Of a stretch of DNA of 35,882 nt, positions 25,992 to 34,336 are shown piece after piece. Below the pieces are notes generated by a model that saw nothing but the letters and a program-made list of their open reading frames with translations, searched no databases and was not told the DNA's origin. The DNA comes from Ectothiorhodospiraceae bacterium (GTDB taxonomy: Bacteria > Pseudomonadota > Gammaproteobacteria > SZUA-152), in the NCBI GenBank assembly GCA_002401775.2, contig NVUB02000236.1, forward strand, positions 1 to 35,882, given 5' to 3'. Every line of letters starts with the position of its first letter. The first letter of the stretch is position 1. The position numbers and the translations under genes were made by a program.

Positions 25992-26309
25992 TCAAACGTT
26001 CACCCGAATAGTCGGTGGTAACTTACTGAGTGCAAGGATGTGGACTCGTTTTTGCCGCCCATTCTGCCCGGAAACCACGCAAACACGCGATTTCGCAACG
26101 CCAAAGACCTGTGCCAGAAATTTAATCAGGTGTGCATTGGCTTTACCGTCCACCGGGGCAGCAGTAATCCGCAGTTTAAGACTTTCATATCCTTGTGCAT
26201 CCACCCAAGGGCCAATGATTTCATCCCGATGTGATTTCGGCGGTACACGAAGCGAAAGTACCAATACTTCGCCCTCCCAGCGGTACCAGGCAGGGCGATC
26301 AGCGTTCAA
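25992..26309 (-). CDS. yggU: DUF167 family protein YggU
   Basis: A 105-residue DUF167 (YggU) protein: LVLSLRVPPKSHRDEIIG (about residues 10-27), LKLRITAAPVDGKANAHLIKFLAQVFGVAKSRVCVVSGQNGRQKRVHI (about 44-91) is the strongly conserved family core with A-P-P/A-V-x-G-x-A-N. Its biochemical role is not established. Its start overlaps the yggT stop by 4 bp (ATGA), so it is translationally coupled and last in the yggS-proC-yggT-yggU operon. Confidence 0.93.
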   Translation of the reverse strand: MNADRPAWYRWEGEVLVLSLRVPPKSHRDEIIGPWVDAQGYESLKLRITAAPVDGKANAHLIKFLAQVFGVAKSRVCVVSGQNGRQKRVHILALSKLPPTIRVNV

Positions 26310-26890
26310 ACCAGTGCCAGGCTCCGGCCAAGGTCGCGGATCGGGGCAACCACTATAATTGTCATTAATTGAATCGAGATCATCACCACGATTGGAGACA
26401 GGTCAAAACCCTGTATAGGTGGCAGGATTCGTCGTGCGCGACCCAACAGAGGCTCATTCAGGCTATGTAACAGTGCCACTGCCGGATTGTAACCTCCAGA
26501 ACTCACCCAACTAAGCACCACCTGGATTAATATGGTAATGAAATAAATCTGAAATAATAACGATAACAATTCTGCAAACGCCAGCACCACGAGGCCAAAT
26601 GGATCAAAGCTCAGCCCCGAAATCAGGCCAATCACATACAGTTCGAGCATTTGCAGCAATAACATCAACAGCACAGAGGCCATGTCGATGCCCATCATGC
26701 TGGGAATGATGCGACGTAATGGCACCAGTGGTGGATTGGTGATTTTGACTAAAAACTGTGACACCGGGTTGTAAAAATCCGCCCGTACCACAGCCAGTAA
26801 GAACCGGATCATCACTGCGCCAATGTATAGGCCAAACAACGTCTGCACTAAAAACACGCCGGCATTTCCGGCGTACGAACCACCCATCAT
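26306..26890 (-). CDS. yggT: YggT family integral membrane protein
   Basis: A 194-residue protein with two copies of the YggT domain: each has a hydrophobic segment, an R-F-L/VLSWV turn and then P-L-R-R-I-I-P or RARRILPPI (about residues 55-61 and 150-160), followed by the ID/FDLSPIVVMI helix. The duplicated form is the common gammaproteobacterial version. The family has been connected with envelope and osmotic homeostasis, but no reaction is known. It overlaps proC by 4 bp upstream and yggU by 4 bp downstream. Confidence 0.93.
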   Translation of the reverse strand: MMGGSYAGNAGVFLVQTLFGLYIGAVMIRFLLAVVRADFYNPVSQFLVKITNPPLVPLRRIIPSMMGIDMASVLLMLLLQMLELYVIGLISGLSFDPFGLVVLAFAELLSLLFQIYFITILIQVVLSWVSSGGYNPAVALLHSLNEPLLGRARRILPPIQGFDLSPIVVMISIQLMTIIVVAPIRDLGRSLALV

Positions 26891-27765
26891 GGCTTTACCT
26901 TCCCTTCACTGTGGACTTTTCCACCTAAATCAGCGGCTAATTCCCGTGAGCGATCAAAGGCTGCCGTGAGCACTTTGGACATTAGTTGATCAATATTATT
27001 CTCTGCCATTACCCGCAAGCCTTGTTCTGTTGTGCCACCCGGCGAGGTGACATTTTCACGTAACGTGGTCACCGACTCACTGCTTTCCAGGGCCATTTTA
27101 GCCGCACCTAAGGCGGTTTGCAGCGTCAACAGTCTGGCCGTTTCCTCTGGCAACCCTAATTCGGCGCCTGCGGCCTGCATAGCTTCCATGATGCGGAAAA
27201 AATAAGCGGGTCCACTTCCTGACAATGCGGTAACCGCATCCATTTGGTTTTCTTCCTCCACCCACAAGGTTAAACCCGCGGCCCGTAAAATAGATTCTGC
27301 CAACCCGCGCTGCTCATCACTGACCTGCTGACTGGCGTATAAACCAATGGCACCGGTTTGTACCAGCGCCGGGGTATTCGGCATCGCACGTACTATCGCC
27401 ACTGGTGAGCCCGTTTCGCCACCCAGCCAGCGATTGAGGTCTTTACTGCGAATCCCTGCTGCAACCGTAATGACCAAAGGCTGACCACCTACTGGCCTTT
27501 GCTGCACAGCGGGTGCCAGTGCCTCAGCAACCACTTGCAGTACCTGGGGTTTAACGGCTAACACCACAACATCGGCTTCAGCAATGGCCGCGCCATTATC
27601 TTCCGCGGTATGCACCCCAAAGTGGGCAGCGATGTTTTCCCGTGTACGCTCACTGGGGTCTGTCACTGTGATCTGCCCGGCGTGTAAATCCTCAGCCAGT
27701 AAACCACCGATAAGGCTCGCGGCCATGTTACCGCCGCCAATAAAGGTCAAAGATATATTTTTCAT
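26887..27765 (-). CDS. proC: Pyrroline-5-carboxylate reductase
   Basis: ProC reduces pyrroline-5-carboxylate to proline with NAD(P)H. The 292-residue protein shows the Rossmann motif FIGGGNMAASLIGGLL (residues 8-23), VVLAVKPQ (70-77), the RAMPNTPALV segment (about 133-142), and the C-terminal ALSGSGPAYFF (about 183-193) plus TSPGGTTEQGL (about 239-249). It is about 20 residues longer than E. coli ProC, partly at the C terminus. It sits second in the yggS operon, the standard location in gammaproteobacteria. Confidence 0.97.
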   Translation of the reverse strand: MKNISLTFIGGGNMAASLIGGLLAEDLHAGQITVTDPSERTRENIAAHFGVHTAEDNGAAIAEADVVVLAVKPQVLQVVAEALAPAVQQRPVGGQPLVITVAAGIRSKDLNRWLGGETGSPVAIVRAMPNTPALVQTGAIGLYASQQVSDEQRGLAESILRAAGLTLWVEEENQMDAVTALSGSGPAYFFRIMEAMQAAGAELGLPEETARLLTLQTALGAAKMALESSESVTTLRENVTSPGGTTEQGLRVMAENNIDQLMSKVLTAAFDRSRELAADLGGKVHSEGKVKP

Positions 27766-27850
27766 GGTAATTTCTGTTTCATCAATATATTAACGTTTTC
27801 CTGAATCCACAGATTCAGGGCTCAAACTGCCAAAAATACAGGCCACTCCC

Positions 27851-27900
27851 AGAGTGCAGCGCAGAGTACAGCGCAGTGTACATGTGCAGCGTGTATGCGC
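27851..27900. repeat. Degenerate 12-13 bp tandem repeat, 4 units
   Basis: Units AGAGTGCAGCGC, AGAGTACAGCGC, AGTGTACATGTGC and AGCGTGTATGCGC follow directly on each other. They end at the yggS stop codon and occupy part of the yggS-proC gap. An 8-bp perfect hairpin, CCTGAATC/GATTCAGG (27800-27819), lies nearby. Confidence 0.8.
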
Positions 27901-28653
27901 TCACTTATCCGGTCTTGGGCCAAAAATACCTGCGCCAATACGTACAATTGTCGCTCCCTCTGCGATCGCCGCTTCCAGGTCACCCGACATTCCCATAGAC
28001 AGGGTGTCCCAGTATTGCATAGCGCCAGCGGGGAAATTGATATCCATCTTTTCTTTCACTAGTGTAAAGGCCTCGCGCACCTCACGAAAGGCTGCTCGTT
28101 GCTGTTCTTTATCTTTTGTTGCTGCGGGTATCGCCATTAAGCCTCTCAAACGCAACCGCGGTAATGGCACAACGTGTTCGACCAGCGCGAGCAAATCACC
28201 TGGCAGCACACCCGATTTGCTGCGCTCGTTACTCACATTCACTTGTAGGCAAACATTCAGAGGCGGTAATTCTGCCGGTCGTTGCTCACTCAGCCTTCGC
28301 GCAATTTTGAGCCGGTCAACACTGTGCACCCACTGAAAATGTTGAGCAATTGCCGCCGTCTTGTTGGATTGTATCGGACCAATAAAGTGCCAGCAGGGTG
28401 TTAAGCCTATCAGCGCGCGCATTTTATCCATCGCCTCCTGCAAGTAGCTTTCTGCGAAGTTCACGGTTTCTGTTGTAGCCGTCAAACGACTCACTTCGGC
28501 CAGCATCCCCGATGGTTGATTTTTACTCACTGGTAAAATTTGCACCGAATCCGCTGGCCGGCCAAATTGAATTTCAGCGGCACGCACTCGTGTCTGCACC
28601 GCACTCAGTCGCTGTTTTAGGTTTTGCTTGCCGCTGGGGCAGTTCTCAGGCAT
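27901..28653 (-). CDS. yggS: PLP homeostasis protein (YggS/PLPBP family)
   Basis: A 250-residue pyridoxal-phosphate-binding protein of the YggS/PLPBP family, which buffers PLP and affects amino-acid metabolism. The PLP lysine lies in LPVSKNQP (about residues 40-47) and the family signatures FAESYLQEA, WHFIGPIQSNK, VNVSNERSKSGV and LSMGMSGDLEAAIAEGATIVRIG are all present. The ATG at 28653 is preferred over a TTG two codons earlier. It diverges from pilT across 205 bp, as in Pseudomonas. Confidence 0.95.
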   Translation of the reverse strand: MPENCPSGKQNLKQRLSAVQTRVRAAEIQFGRPADSVQILPVSKNQPSGMLAEVSRLTATTETVNFAESYLQEAMDKMRALIGLTPCWHFIGPIQSNKTAAIAQHFQWVHSVDRLKIARRLSEQRPAELPPLNVCLQVNVSNERSKSGVLPGDLLALVEHVVPLPRLRLRGLMAIPAATKDKEQQRAAFREVREAFTLVKEKMDINFPAGAMQYWDTLSMGMSGDLEAAIAEGATIVRIGAGIFGPRPDK

Positions 28654-28763
28654 GGTCAATCCACTTTGGCTTTGCGGGCTTTATCAACCCCTCATGAAAA
28701 GGTCGATAAAGAATTTTACATTATCGGTCGTTATTCTTTGCGTTACCAGAATATGCATTCGTG

Positions 28764-28769
28764 TTGACA
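28764..28769 (+). promoter_or_regulatory. Putative -35 element for pilT
   Basis: TTGACA at 28764-28769 lies in the yggS/pilT divergent gap, about 90 bp before pilT. The matching -10 (GTTACA at 28787-28792, 17-bp spacer) fits poorly, so this is a weak call. Confidence 0.3.
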
Positions 28770-28858
28770 GTCAGTGAGATGAAACTGTTACAACTCATAG
28801 CACATACAAGCACGAAACAGACACTACAAAAACAACGAAACGCACTGCGGGAGCTCCA

Positions 28859-29896
28859 ATGGATATCTCTGAATTACTGGCCTTCAGCGTCAAAAACAAC
28901 GCATCCGATTTACATCTCTCCGCTGGAGAGCCCCCAATGATTCGCGTCGATGGCGAAATCCGCCGTATTAATGTGCCGCCGATGGATCACAAAACAGTAC
29001 ATGCGCTGATTTATGACATTATGAATGATCGCCAGCGCAAAGATTATGAAGAATTTCTTGAAGTCGATTTTTCCTTTGAAATTCCCGACCTGGCGCGTTT
29101 TCGTGTTAACGCCTTTAACCATCAACGTGGTGCTGGTGCTGTCTTTCGTACTATCCCCAGCACTATTTTGAGTTTTGAACAATTAGGGTGCCCCGCCATT
29201 TTTGCGGACATTTCTGAAACACCACGCGGCCTGGTACTGGTCACCGGACCCACCGGCTCAGGTAAATCAACCACCCTGGCCGCCATGGTAGATTACAAAA
29301 ATGATACCGACCATGGCCATATCCTCACCATTGAGGACCCCATTGAGTTTGTACATAAATCTAAAAAATCACTCATTAATCAACGTGAGGTACATCGCCA
29401 CACCCTCGGGTTTAACGAAGCCCTGCGCTCGGCACTTCGTGAAGACCCCGACGTTATACTGGTGGGTGAAATGCGTGATCCTGAAACCATTCGCTTGGCG
29501 CTAACGGCAGCTGAAACCGGCCATTTAGTGTTCGGCACCCTGCATACCAGTTCGGCGGCTAAAACTATTGACCGTATCATCGACGTATTCCCGGCGGCAG
29601 AAAAAGAGATGGTGCGTTCCATGTTATCGGAATCCTTACGCGCGGTTATCTCCCAAACATTGCTGAAAAAAGTAGGGGGGGGCCGTGTCGCTGCCCATGA
29701 AATCATGATCGCCAACCCGGCTATCCGTAACCTGATCCGGGAAGCCAAGGTGGCCCAAATGTACTCTGCCATTCAAACGGGCCAAGGCAGCGGCATGAAA
29801 ACACTCGATCAAGATTTACAGGCTCTTTTAAAAAAGGGAATCATCACCAAGCAGGAAGCCGCTTCCAAGGCGATGAATAAAGACACCTTTCTGTAA
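28859..29896 (+). CDS. pilT: Type IV pilus retraction ATPase PilT
   Basis: PilT is the hexameric ATPase that depolymerises type IV pili and so powers twitching. The 345-residue protein starts MDISELLAFSVKNNASDLHLSAG. The Walker A loop is VTGPTGSGKST (residues 128-138), the Asp box ILTIEDPIEFVH (155-166), Walker B DVILVGEMRD (198-207) and the C-terminal AIRNLIRE motif (288-295), which is diagnostic for PilT. GGGAGC precedes the ATG. It is followed by pilU 281 bp downstream; the larger gap suggests pilU has its own promoter as well. Confidence 0.98.
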   Translation: MDISELLAFSVKNNASDLHLSAGEPPMIRVDGEIRRINVPPMDHKTVHALIYDIMNDRQRKDYEEFLEVDFSFEIPDLARFRVNAFNHQRGAGAVFRTIPSTILSFEQLGCPAIFADISETPRGLVLVTGPTGSGKSTTLAAMVDYKNDTDHGHILTIEDPIEFVHKSKKSLINQREVHRHTLGFNEALRSALREDPDVILVGEMRDPETIRLALTAAETGHLVFGTLHTSSAAKTIDRIIDVFPAAEKEMVRSMLSESLRAVISQTLLKKVGGGRVAAHEIMIANPAIRNLIREAKVAQMYSAIQTGQGSGMKTLDQDLQALLKKGIITKQEAASKAMNKDTFL

Positions 29897-30010
29897 CGAC
29901 GAAGTAACGACTAACGTAACTACTTATTTATGGCCAGTTTCCGGTGATTAACTTGTTATTCAGGTGCGATTATCCAGGAACGGTTTATTCAGAACGGTAT
30001 TCTGCGGCAG

Positions 30011-30042
30011 GGTAACCCATCGCTCATAAACTATGAGTTACC
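30011..30042. other. Hairpin in the pilT-pilU gap
   Basis: GGTAA...CTCATA pairs with TATGAG...TTACC across 32 bp with a bulge. No T-run follows. It lies 115 bp after the pilT stop in a 281-bp gap and may stabilise the pilT mRNA end or belong to the pilU leader. Confidence 0.4.
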
Positions 30043-30177
30043 AAACGATAATTTGTCCTTGATTTTGTTCGAAAACTGGATCATTTTTTGATGCAATAGC
30101 GTTCAATGAGCTTACAAAACCTACATTGGGCACGTTTGCCTTTTGTCTATCTCGTTTACCGGTAAAAAATCGTCGCC

Positions 30178-31332
30178 ATGACTGCAAAACCATTTAATGT
30201 CATTCAGGATTTTCAGTCTTTGCTGAAAATGATGATCCGCAAGGAAGCCTCTGACCTCTTTCTCACGGCAGGACTGCCAGCCAGTTTTAAAATTAATGGC
30301 GAAATTTCGCCTGTCTCCGATGCGCCGCTTAATGCAGACCACATTCGCAAGTTAGCCCTTTCCATTATGAACGAGCAGCAGCAACGGGAATTTGAGCACA
30401 CCCTAGAATGTAACTTTGCCATTGCACCACCCGGCTCGGGGCGGTTTCGCGTCAATGTGTTTCAGCAGAAAAATCACGTGGGGGTGGTGCTACGGCGCAT
30501 TAAAACGGATATTCCCACGTTTGAGGAATTACAGGTTCCCTCCTCCCTGGCTGAACTCTCCATGGCCAAACGCGGACTGATTATTATTGCCGGTGCTACT
30601 GGCACGGGCAAATCCAGCACACTGGCGGCAATGTTGGGCCAACGAAACCGCAACAGTCATGACCATATTATTACCATTGAAGACCCCATTGAATATGTGC
30701 ATGAGCACAGTGGCTGTATTATCACCCAGCGCGAAGTCGGTGTTGATACTATTAGCTTTGAAGCCGCATTACGCAATACTCTGCGACAAGCGCCTGATGT
30801 CATCCTTATCGGTGAGATCCGTACTCGGGAAACCATGGAGCACGCCATTGCGTTTGCCGAAACCGGTCATTTATGCCTGACCACATTACACGCCAATAAT
30901 GCCAATCAGGCATTGGACCGCATTCTCAATTTCTTTCCCAAAGACCGCCGCGAACAAACACTGTTGGATTTATCCCTGAATCTGCGCGCCATTGTTGGCC
31001 AGCAATTAATTCCCACCATCGATAAAAAAGACCGCTGTGCTGCCGTTGAAATTCTGATTAACACACCTCTGGTAAAACAATTGATACGCGAAGGTAACGT
31101 CACCGAGCTTAAAGACGTAATGAGTAAATCAAACCAACAGGGCATGAATACCTTTGATCAAGCGTTGTACGAACTCTACAAGGCCAAAAAGATTACTTAC
31201 GACGATGCCCTGCATCACGCTGACTCCGCCAATGAATTGCGTCTGATGATCAAACTGGGCAATAAAACCAACGTCAAAAAAATGAACTCCGTACTCAGCG
31301 GTGTCAGACTAATGGATGTAGACGATCAGTAG
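30178..31332 (+). CDS. pilU: Type IV pilus retraction ATPase PilU
   Basis: PilU is the PilT paralogue that acts with PilT in forceful pilus retraction. The 384-residue length, about 40 more than PilT, is typical. The N terminus KEASDLFLTAGLPASFKINGE (residues 22-42), Walker A GATGTGKSS (139-147), the Asp box IITIEDPIEYVHEH and Walker B DVILIGEIRTRETM identify it; the C-terminal tail beyond PilT's end includes SANELRLMIKLG. It lies behind pilT as in Pseudomonas. Confidence 0.96.
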   Translation: MTAKPFNVIQDFQSLLKMMIRKEASDLFLTAGLPASFKINGEISPVSDAPLNADHIRKLALSIMNEQQQREFEHTLECNFAIAPPGSGRFRVNVFQQKNHVGVVLRRIKTDIPTFEELQVPSSLAELSMAKRGLIIIAGATGTGKSSTLAAMLGQRNRNSHDHIITIEDPIEYVHEHSGCIITQREVGVDTISFEAALRNTLRQAPDVILIGEIRTRETMEHAIAFAETGHLCLTTLHANNANQALDRILNFFPKDRREQTLLDLSLNLRAIVGQQLIPTIDKKDRCAAVEILINTPLVKQLIREGNVTELKDVMSKSNQQGMNTFDQALYELYKAKKITYDDALHHADSANELRLMIKLGNKTNVKKMNSVLSGVRLMDVDDQ

Positions 31333-31480
31333 TGCGCCATAAACCCATACTCGCTCCAACCTAAAATAAGCAAAATGGGTAACTCATCACATTTTTTAGT
31401 GATTTTTCCCCTTTTAGACTGTTCTTCCCGCATCAACCTGCCGACATGATGACTATATTCCCTGCACAGGCCTTTGCTTT

Positions 31481-32017
31481 ATGAAAAATAATCCCCTGCG
31501 CGCATTGATCGCGCCGCTTACTCTTGCTGCTTCTTTGTTATTTTTACTCGCTGCCTGTGGTGGTGGAGGCGGCGATGGTGGGGGTGATGACGGCGGTGGT
31601 GGCGGAGGCGGCGGTAACCCCGGAGTTGTTGGTCTGAGTCAAACAGGCTCTACCAATAGCCATAACGACAGTCGTCGCGGAACCCGTTGCGCAGATTGCC
31701 ACACCAACGGGCCCGGAACCGGCGTATTTATTACGGCTGGAACGTCAATCTCAGGAACAGGGGGTTTTGTGGAGTATTATGAAGAATCCAACCGCACTAC
31801 ACTGCGAGCCAGACTGGAAATTGATGCTTACGGAAATTTTTATACGGTAACGGAAATTGATCTTCTCACACCAAACAGCATGGGTTTTAGCCTAGGCACC
31901 TATGTAACCATCGTCATGCCAAATGGGACAAGACGCAATATGACGGGTGTTATAAGCCACACAACGGCCAGCTGCAATGAATGTCATACATCAGGGGGAA
32001 GCCGCTCGCCCTTATAA
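31481..32017 (+). CDS. Poly-glycine lipoprotein with two CxxCH haem motifs
   Basis: A 178-residue predicted lipoprotein: hydrophobic signal and lipobox LAAC (Cys26), then a Gly/Asp-rich linker (27-48). Two CxxCH motifs, CADCH (70-74) and CNECH (165-169), are typical covalent c-type haem attachment sites, so it may be a dihaem cytochrome exposed at the outer face of the membrane. The intervening segment is beta-rich with no clear family (ARLEIDAYGNFYTVTEIDLLTP). Alternatively the Cys pairs bind metal. I do not recognise the family. It follows pilU on the same strand after 148 bp and precedes a second poly-glycine lipoprotein locus. Confidence 0.78.
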   Translation: MKNNPLRALIAPLTLAASLLFLLAACGGGGGDGGGDDGGGGGGGGNPGVVGLSQTGSTNSHNDSRRGTRCADCHTNGPGTGVFITAGTSISGTGGFVEYYEESNRTTLRARLEIDAYGNFYTVTEIDLLTPNSMGFSLGTYVTIVMPNGTRRNMTGVISHTTASCNECHTSGGSRSPL

Positions 32018-32502
32018 AACGCGTACCATTACCTATTGTTAACAAAGCCTGTGTTAACAAGGCCTTCTTATCACCGCCCAAAATCATTGACTACTGGAGC
32101 CTACGAAAATACTCTGTGTGTAGAAGTCGCCGTCAATACGTCCTTGCAGGCTCAACAACCTGAGTATTCATTATTAGTCACTATCAACTCAGGAGCTGCG
32201 GCGCCATTGTTCCTCTATCAAGCGTTCCTCTACTAATTATTCCTCCACCACTAAATGCACTACATGCTTTTTTCGGCAAAAAAACTAATATTGAATTACA
32301 CCTCATCACGACTCATGATTTTCTTCTATCGGCCAGACCACCAGCCATCTTATTCCAGCATTTTTTCCCACATTACCTATACTCCAGAAACAGCACATGA
32401 TTTGAATCTTTTAGTTTGACTGCTTGGCGGCTTCAATTCGTATATGACTCCGTGCTTTGTGGAATTTACTTCTGCAATGCACGCAATATAGGAATCATCG
32501 CC
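32018..32502. other. 485-bp gap between the two poly-glycine lipoprotein loci
   Basis: No convincing gene is seen. Two tandem-repeat tracts occur: 15-bp units TGTTAACAAAGCCTG (32037-32051) and TGTTAACAAGGCCTT (32052-32066), and three degenerate 15-bp units starting at 32209, 32224 and 32239 that begin GTTCCTC or ATTCCTC. The remainder is AT-rich and should carry the promoter of the downstream locus. Confidence 0.6.
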
Positions 32503-32613
32503 ATGCAATCACATCTCCGTTTATGGGCTCTGATCATCTTTTCTACCCTTCTATTTTCAGCCTGTTGGAATGGCGGTGGGGGGAGGTGGCGGCGGAAGTC
32601 CGGGAAACAGTGA
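32503..32613 (+). pseudogene. Detached signal-peptide exon-like start of the frameshifted lipoprotein
   Basis: From ATG 32503 the frame gives MQSHLRLWALIIF... and the lipobox-like LFSAC at residues 17-21, then Gly residues, and ends at a stop at 32611-32613. The next frame (from 32570) continues with a Gly-rich stretch and a long conserved body. Removing one G from the six-G run at 32578-32583 joins the two frames into a normal poly-glycine lipoprotein. So this is the true N terminus of the protein, separated by a +1 indel. Confidence 0.75.
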
Positions 32614-33955
32614 CGATAGTAGCGATGAAGGTAGTGATGAAAGTAGTAATGGAGGCAGCGGGTCTTCCCAGGCTTCATATCTGTTTTATTCAGGTCTGTT
32701 AGGCACAGGCAGTTCTCTACCAGGTATTTTATATGCCGTGGATACTTCTGACCCTTCTACCCCTATCGCCATTGAAGCGGATTCAGCTGCCATTATGGGG
32801 TCCATTCGCACCATTCTCTCTGCTACTTACGATGCAACTACGCAAATAGTCACAGATTTCCACCCTTATGCCCTGATATATGCCAAAACCGACGGTTATT
32901 TTTACCAGGTCAACGCGCATAAAAATGCATCGCTCACACCCACTCAACTATCTAATGAAAGCGCGGCAAATCTACTCTGCCTCACGGCAGATGGTCAAAT
33001 TTTACTGGATGGCGATACTGTGGTTTCCGATTTGGCTAATGCGGAAAACTCTCAATATGTTTACTCTCTGCCTGGCATAGACAACAACTGCGGTACCAGT
33101 GATGACCAGTGGAAAATGATTCGCCTGGGTATGAGTGCCAGTGATGAGCCAATACCCGCGAAACCACCGCTCCAAGTGTTGACCGACTTCACAACCGGCG
33201 CAATCTCAGGCTGGTTGGTCAATGACTTGGGCACGTTAAAACAATGCGACGCCAATTTTTCCAGCTGTGTGTCGTCTTCAGTATCCGTTGCCAGCAATGT
33301 TGGCGTGCTAATGGAACTCGACATTATTAACGAGCGCTATTTGTTGGAAATTGATGACCAGCTTGTTGTCTACGATGTGGAAACCGCAACGGCATCTCCA
33401 CCACTATTCACTGTTTCAGCCAGCACCAGTCTTGGCGCTACTGCCACCGATGGTACGACGGTGTACTTTGTCAATGAAAACAACATCTACCAAATGCCCG
33501 CGGACGGTAGTGCGATGGCGGTGGTATTACTCGCCGAATCAGAAAACATTTTTCGTCTCGATTTAACAACCAATAAAGTCATTTACCAAACGGCACAAGC
33601 AATTAAACAAGTGGATAAGGCTGGAGGCATGTCTATTGAGTTAGCCGCCGCAACAGATGACGATAATATTCCCTTTTTTGTGTCGGGTGATTTTATTTAC
33701 TACAGCATCAACAACATAGCGCCCCTCGTGGCTGGGGCAGCGATTAGTAGCAGCATCATCAAGGCCGGTATCATTACCGAAAACGGGAGCATTCAATCTG
33801 AATTCATGGACGCTAACTGGGTTGGCCTGGCTTCCCCAGCCACTTTTAATTTAAACAACCCCATTAGCTTGTTTGATGATCCCGCGGTATTGATTTTGGT
33901 AGAAGGCAGTGCGCTGGCTATTCGGGCGCTACTCTCACGTCATACGATGCTATGA
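32570..33955 (+). CDS. Beta-propeller-like lipoprotein body (frameshifted at both ends)
   Basis: A 461-residue reading with repeated beta strands of the form YFVNENNIYQMPADGS, VIYQTAQAIKQVDKAGG and FVSGDFIYYSIN, which recall DUF5050-like or WD/propeller lipoproteins. No known domain is assigned. The annotated start at 32570 lies inside the lipobox region of another frame, so the real product should begin at 32503 after correction. The end runs into LSRHTML and stops, while the other frame carries a plausible continuation to 34194. It may be a surface-exposed sensor or adhesin-like lipoprotein; its poly-glycine anchor resembles the upstream dihaem protein. Both indels may be sequencing errors, phase variation or true decay. 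Confidence 0.7.
   Translation: MAVGGGGGGSPGNSDDSSDEGSDESSNGGSGSSQASYLFYSGLLGTGSSLPGILYAVDTSDPSTPIAIEADSAAIMGSIRTILSATYDATTQIVTDFHPYALIYAKTDGYFYQVNAHKNASLTPTQLSNESAANLLCLTADGQILLDGDTVVSDLANAENSQYVYSLPGIDNNCGTSDDQWKMIRLGMSASDEPIPAKPPLQVLTDFTTGAISGWLVNDLGTLKQCDANFSSCVSSSVSVASNVGVLMELDIINERYLLEIDDQLVVYDVETATASPPLFTVSASTSLGATATDGTTVYFVNENNIYQMPADGSAMAVVLLAESENIFRLDLTTNKVIYQTAQAIKQVDKAGGMSIELAAATDDDNIPFFVSGDFIYYSINNIAPLVAGAAISSSIIKAGIITENGSIQSEFMDANWVGLASPATFNLNNPISLFDDPAVLILVEGSALAIRALLSRHTML
32612..32659. repeat. 12-bp tandem repeat, 4 units, in the lipoprotein linker
   Basis: Units GACGATAGTAGC, GATGAAGGTAGT, GATGAAAGTAGT and AATGGAGGCAGC follow in frame. They encode DDSS, DEGS, DESS and NGGS, forming the acidic linker after the poly-glycine tract. 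Confidence 0.8.
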
Positions 33956-34194
33956 GTGGTGTTGCCGGAGAAAACCTGGGTACCTTGCCAACTACTGATG
34001 ATTACCCATTGTTTTTCTGTAGCGGCAATGAAAGTAATACGCTTTGTTCGGCGATTATTAATATCTCTCCAACACCTGCCCTTCCCAGCCTGCCGTTTCA
34101 AAGTGATATATTTTTCATTAACGCTTTAACCAGCAATTCACTGGCCCAGGTGACCAGCACACTCAACTCAAATGAGGCACCTCTGAGCTTTTAG
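33952..34194 (+). pseudogene. Detached C-terminal part of the frameshifted lipoprotein
   Basis: The frame ending at 34194 encodes SGVAGENLGTLPTTDDYPLF and continues to FINALTSNSLAQVTSTL, in the same style as the upstream body. Reading this frame backwards across 33919-33951 gives YSGATLTSYDAM, which follows naturally from VEGSALA in the other frame if one T is added near 33919. So the C terminus of the protein is separated by a -1 indel. An independent gene starting at ATG 33952 is less likely, as there is no ribosome-binding site there. Confidence 0.65.
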
Positions 34195-34201
34195 ACGTTT
34201 A

Positions 34202-34316
34202 CTCTGTACACAGAGAATCCTTTTCAGGTGTACAGAGGCAGCCATGGCTTAAATACTGACGCCGCGATTAAATAAGCCCCCGCTCTCGCGATTTTTGCTA
34301 CAGCGGCGTTAGTATT
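34202..34316. terminator. Hairpin cluster between convergent genes
   Basis: CTCTGTACAC (34202-34211) pairs perfectly with GTGTACAGAG (34228-34237). Next, AATACTGACGCCGC (34252-34265) pairs with GCGGCGTTAGTATT (34303-34316) at 13 of 14 positions. The region separates a plus-strand gene from the minus-strand PyrK-like gene, so it may end both transcripts. There is no clear T-run. Confidence 0.6.
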
Positions 34317-34336
34317 GTACGGAATCAAAGTAGGAT

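Noticed and set aside
25987-26358. Plus-strand reading frame antisense to yggU and yggT.
   Set aside because: The minus-strand YggU and YggT products have strong family motifs and 4-bp coupled overlaps.
31561-31620. The glycine-rich tract of the dihaem lipoprotein as a frameshift site like the downstream gene.
   Set aside because: The reading frame is continuous from the signal peptide to both CxxCH motifs, so no indel is needed.
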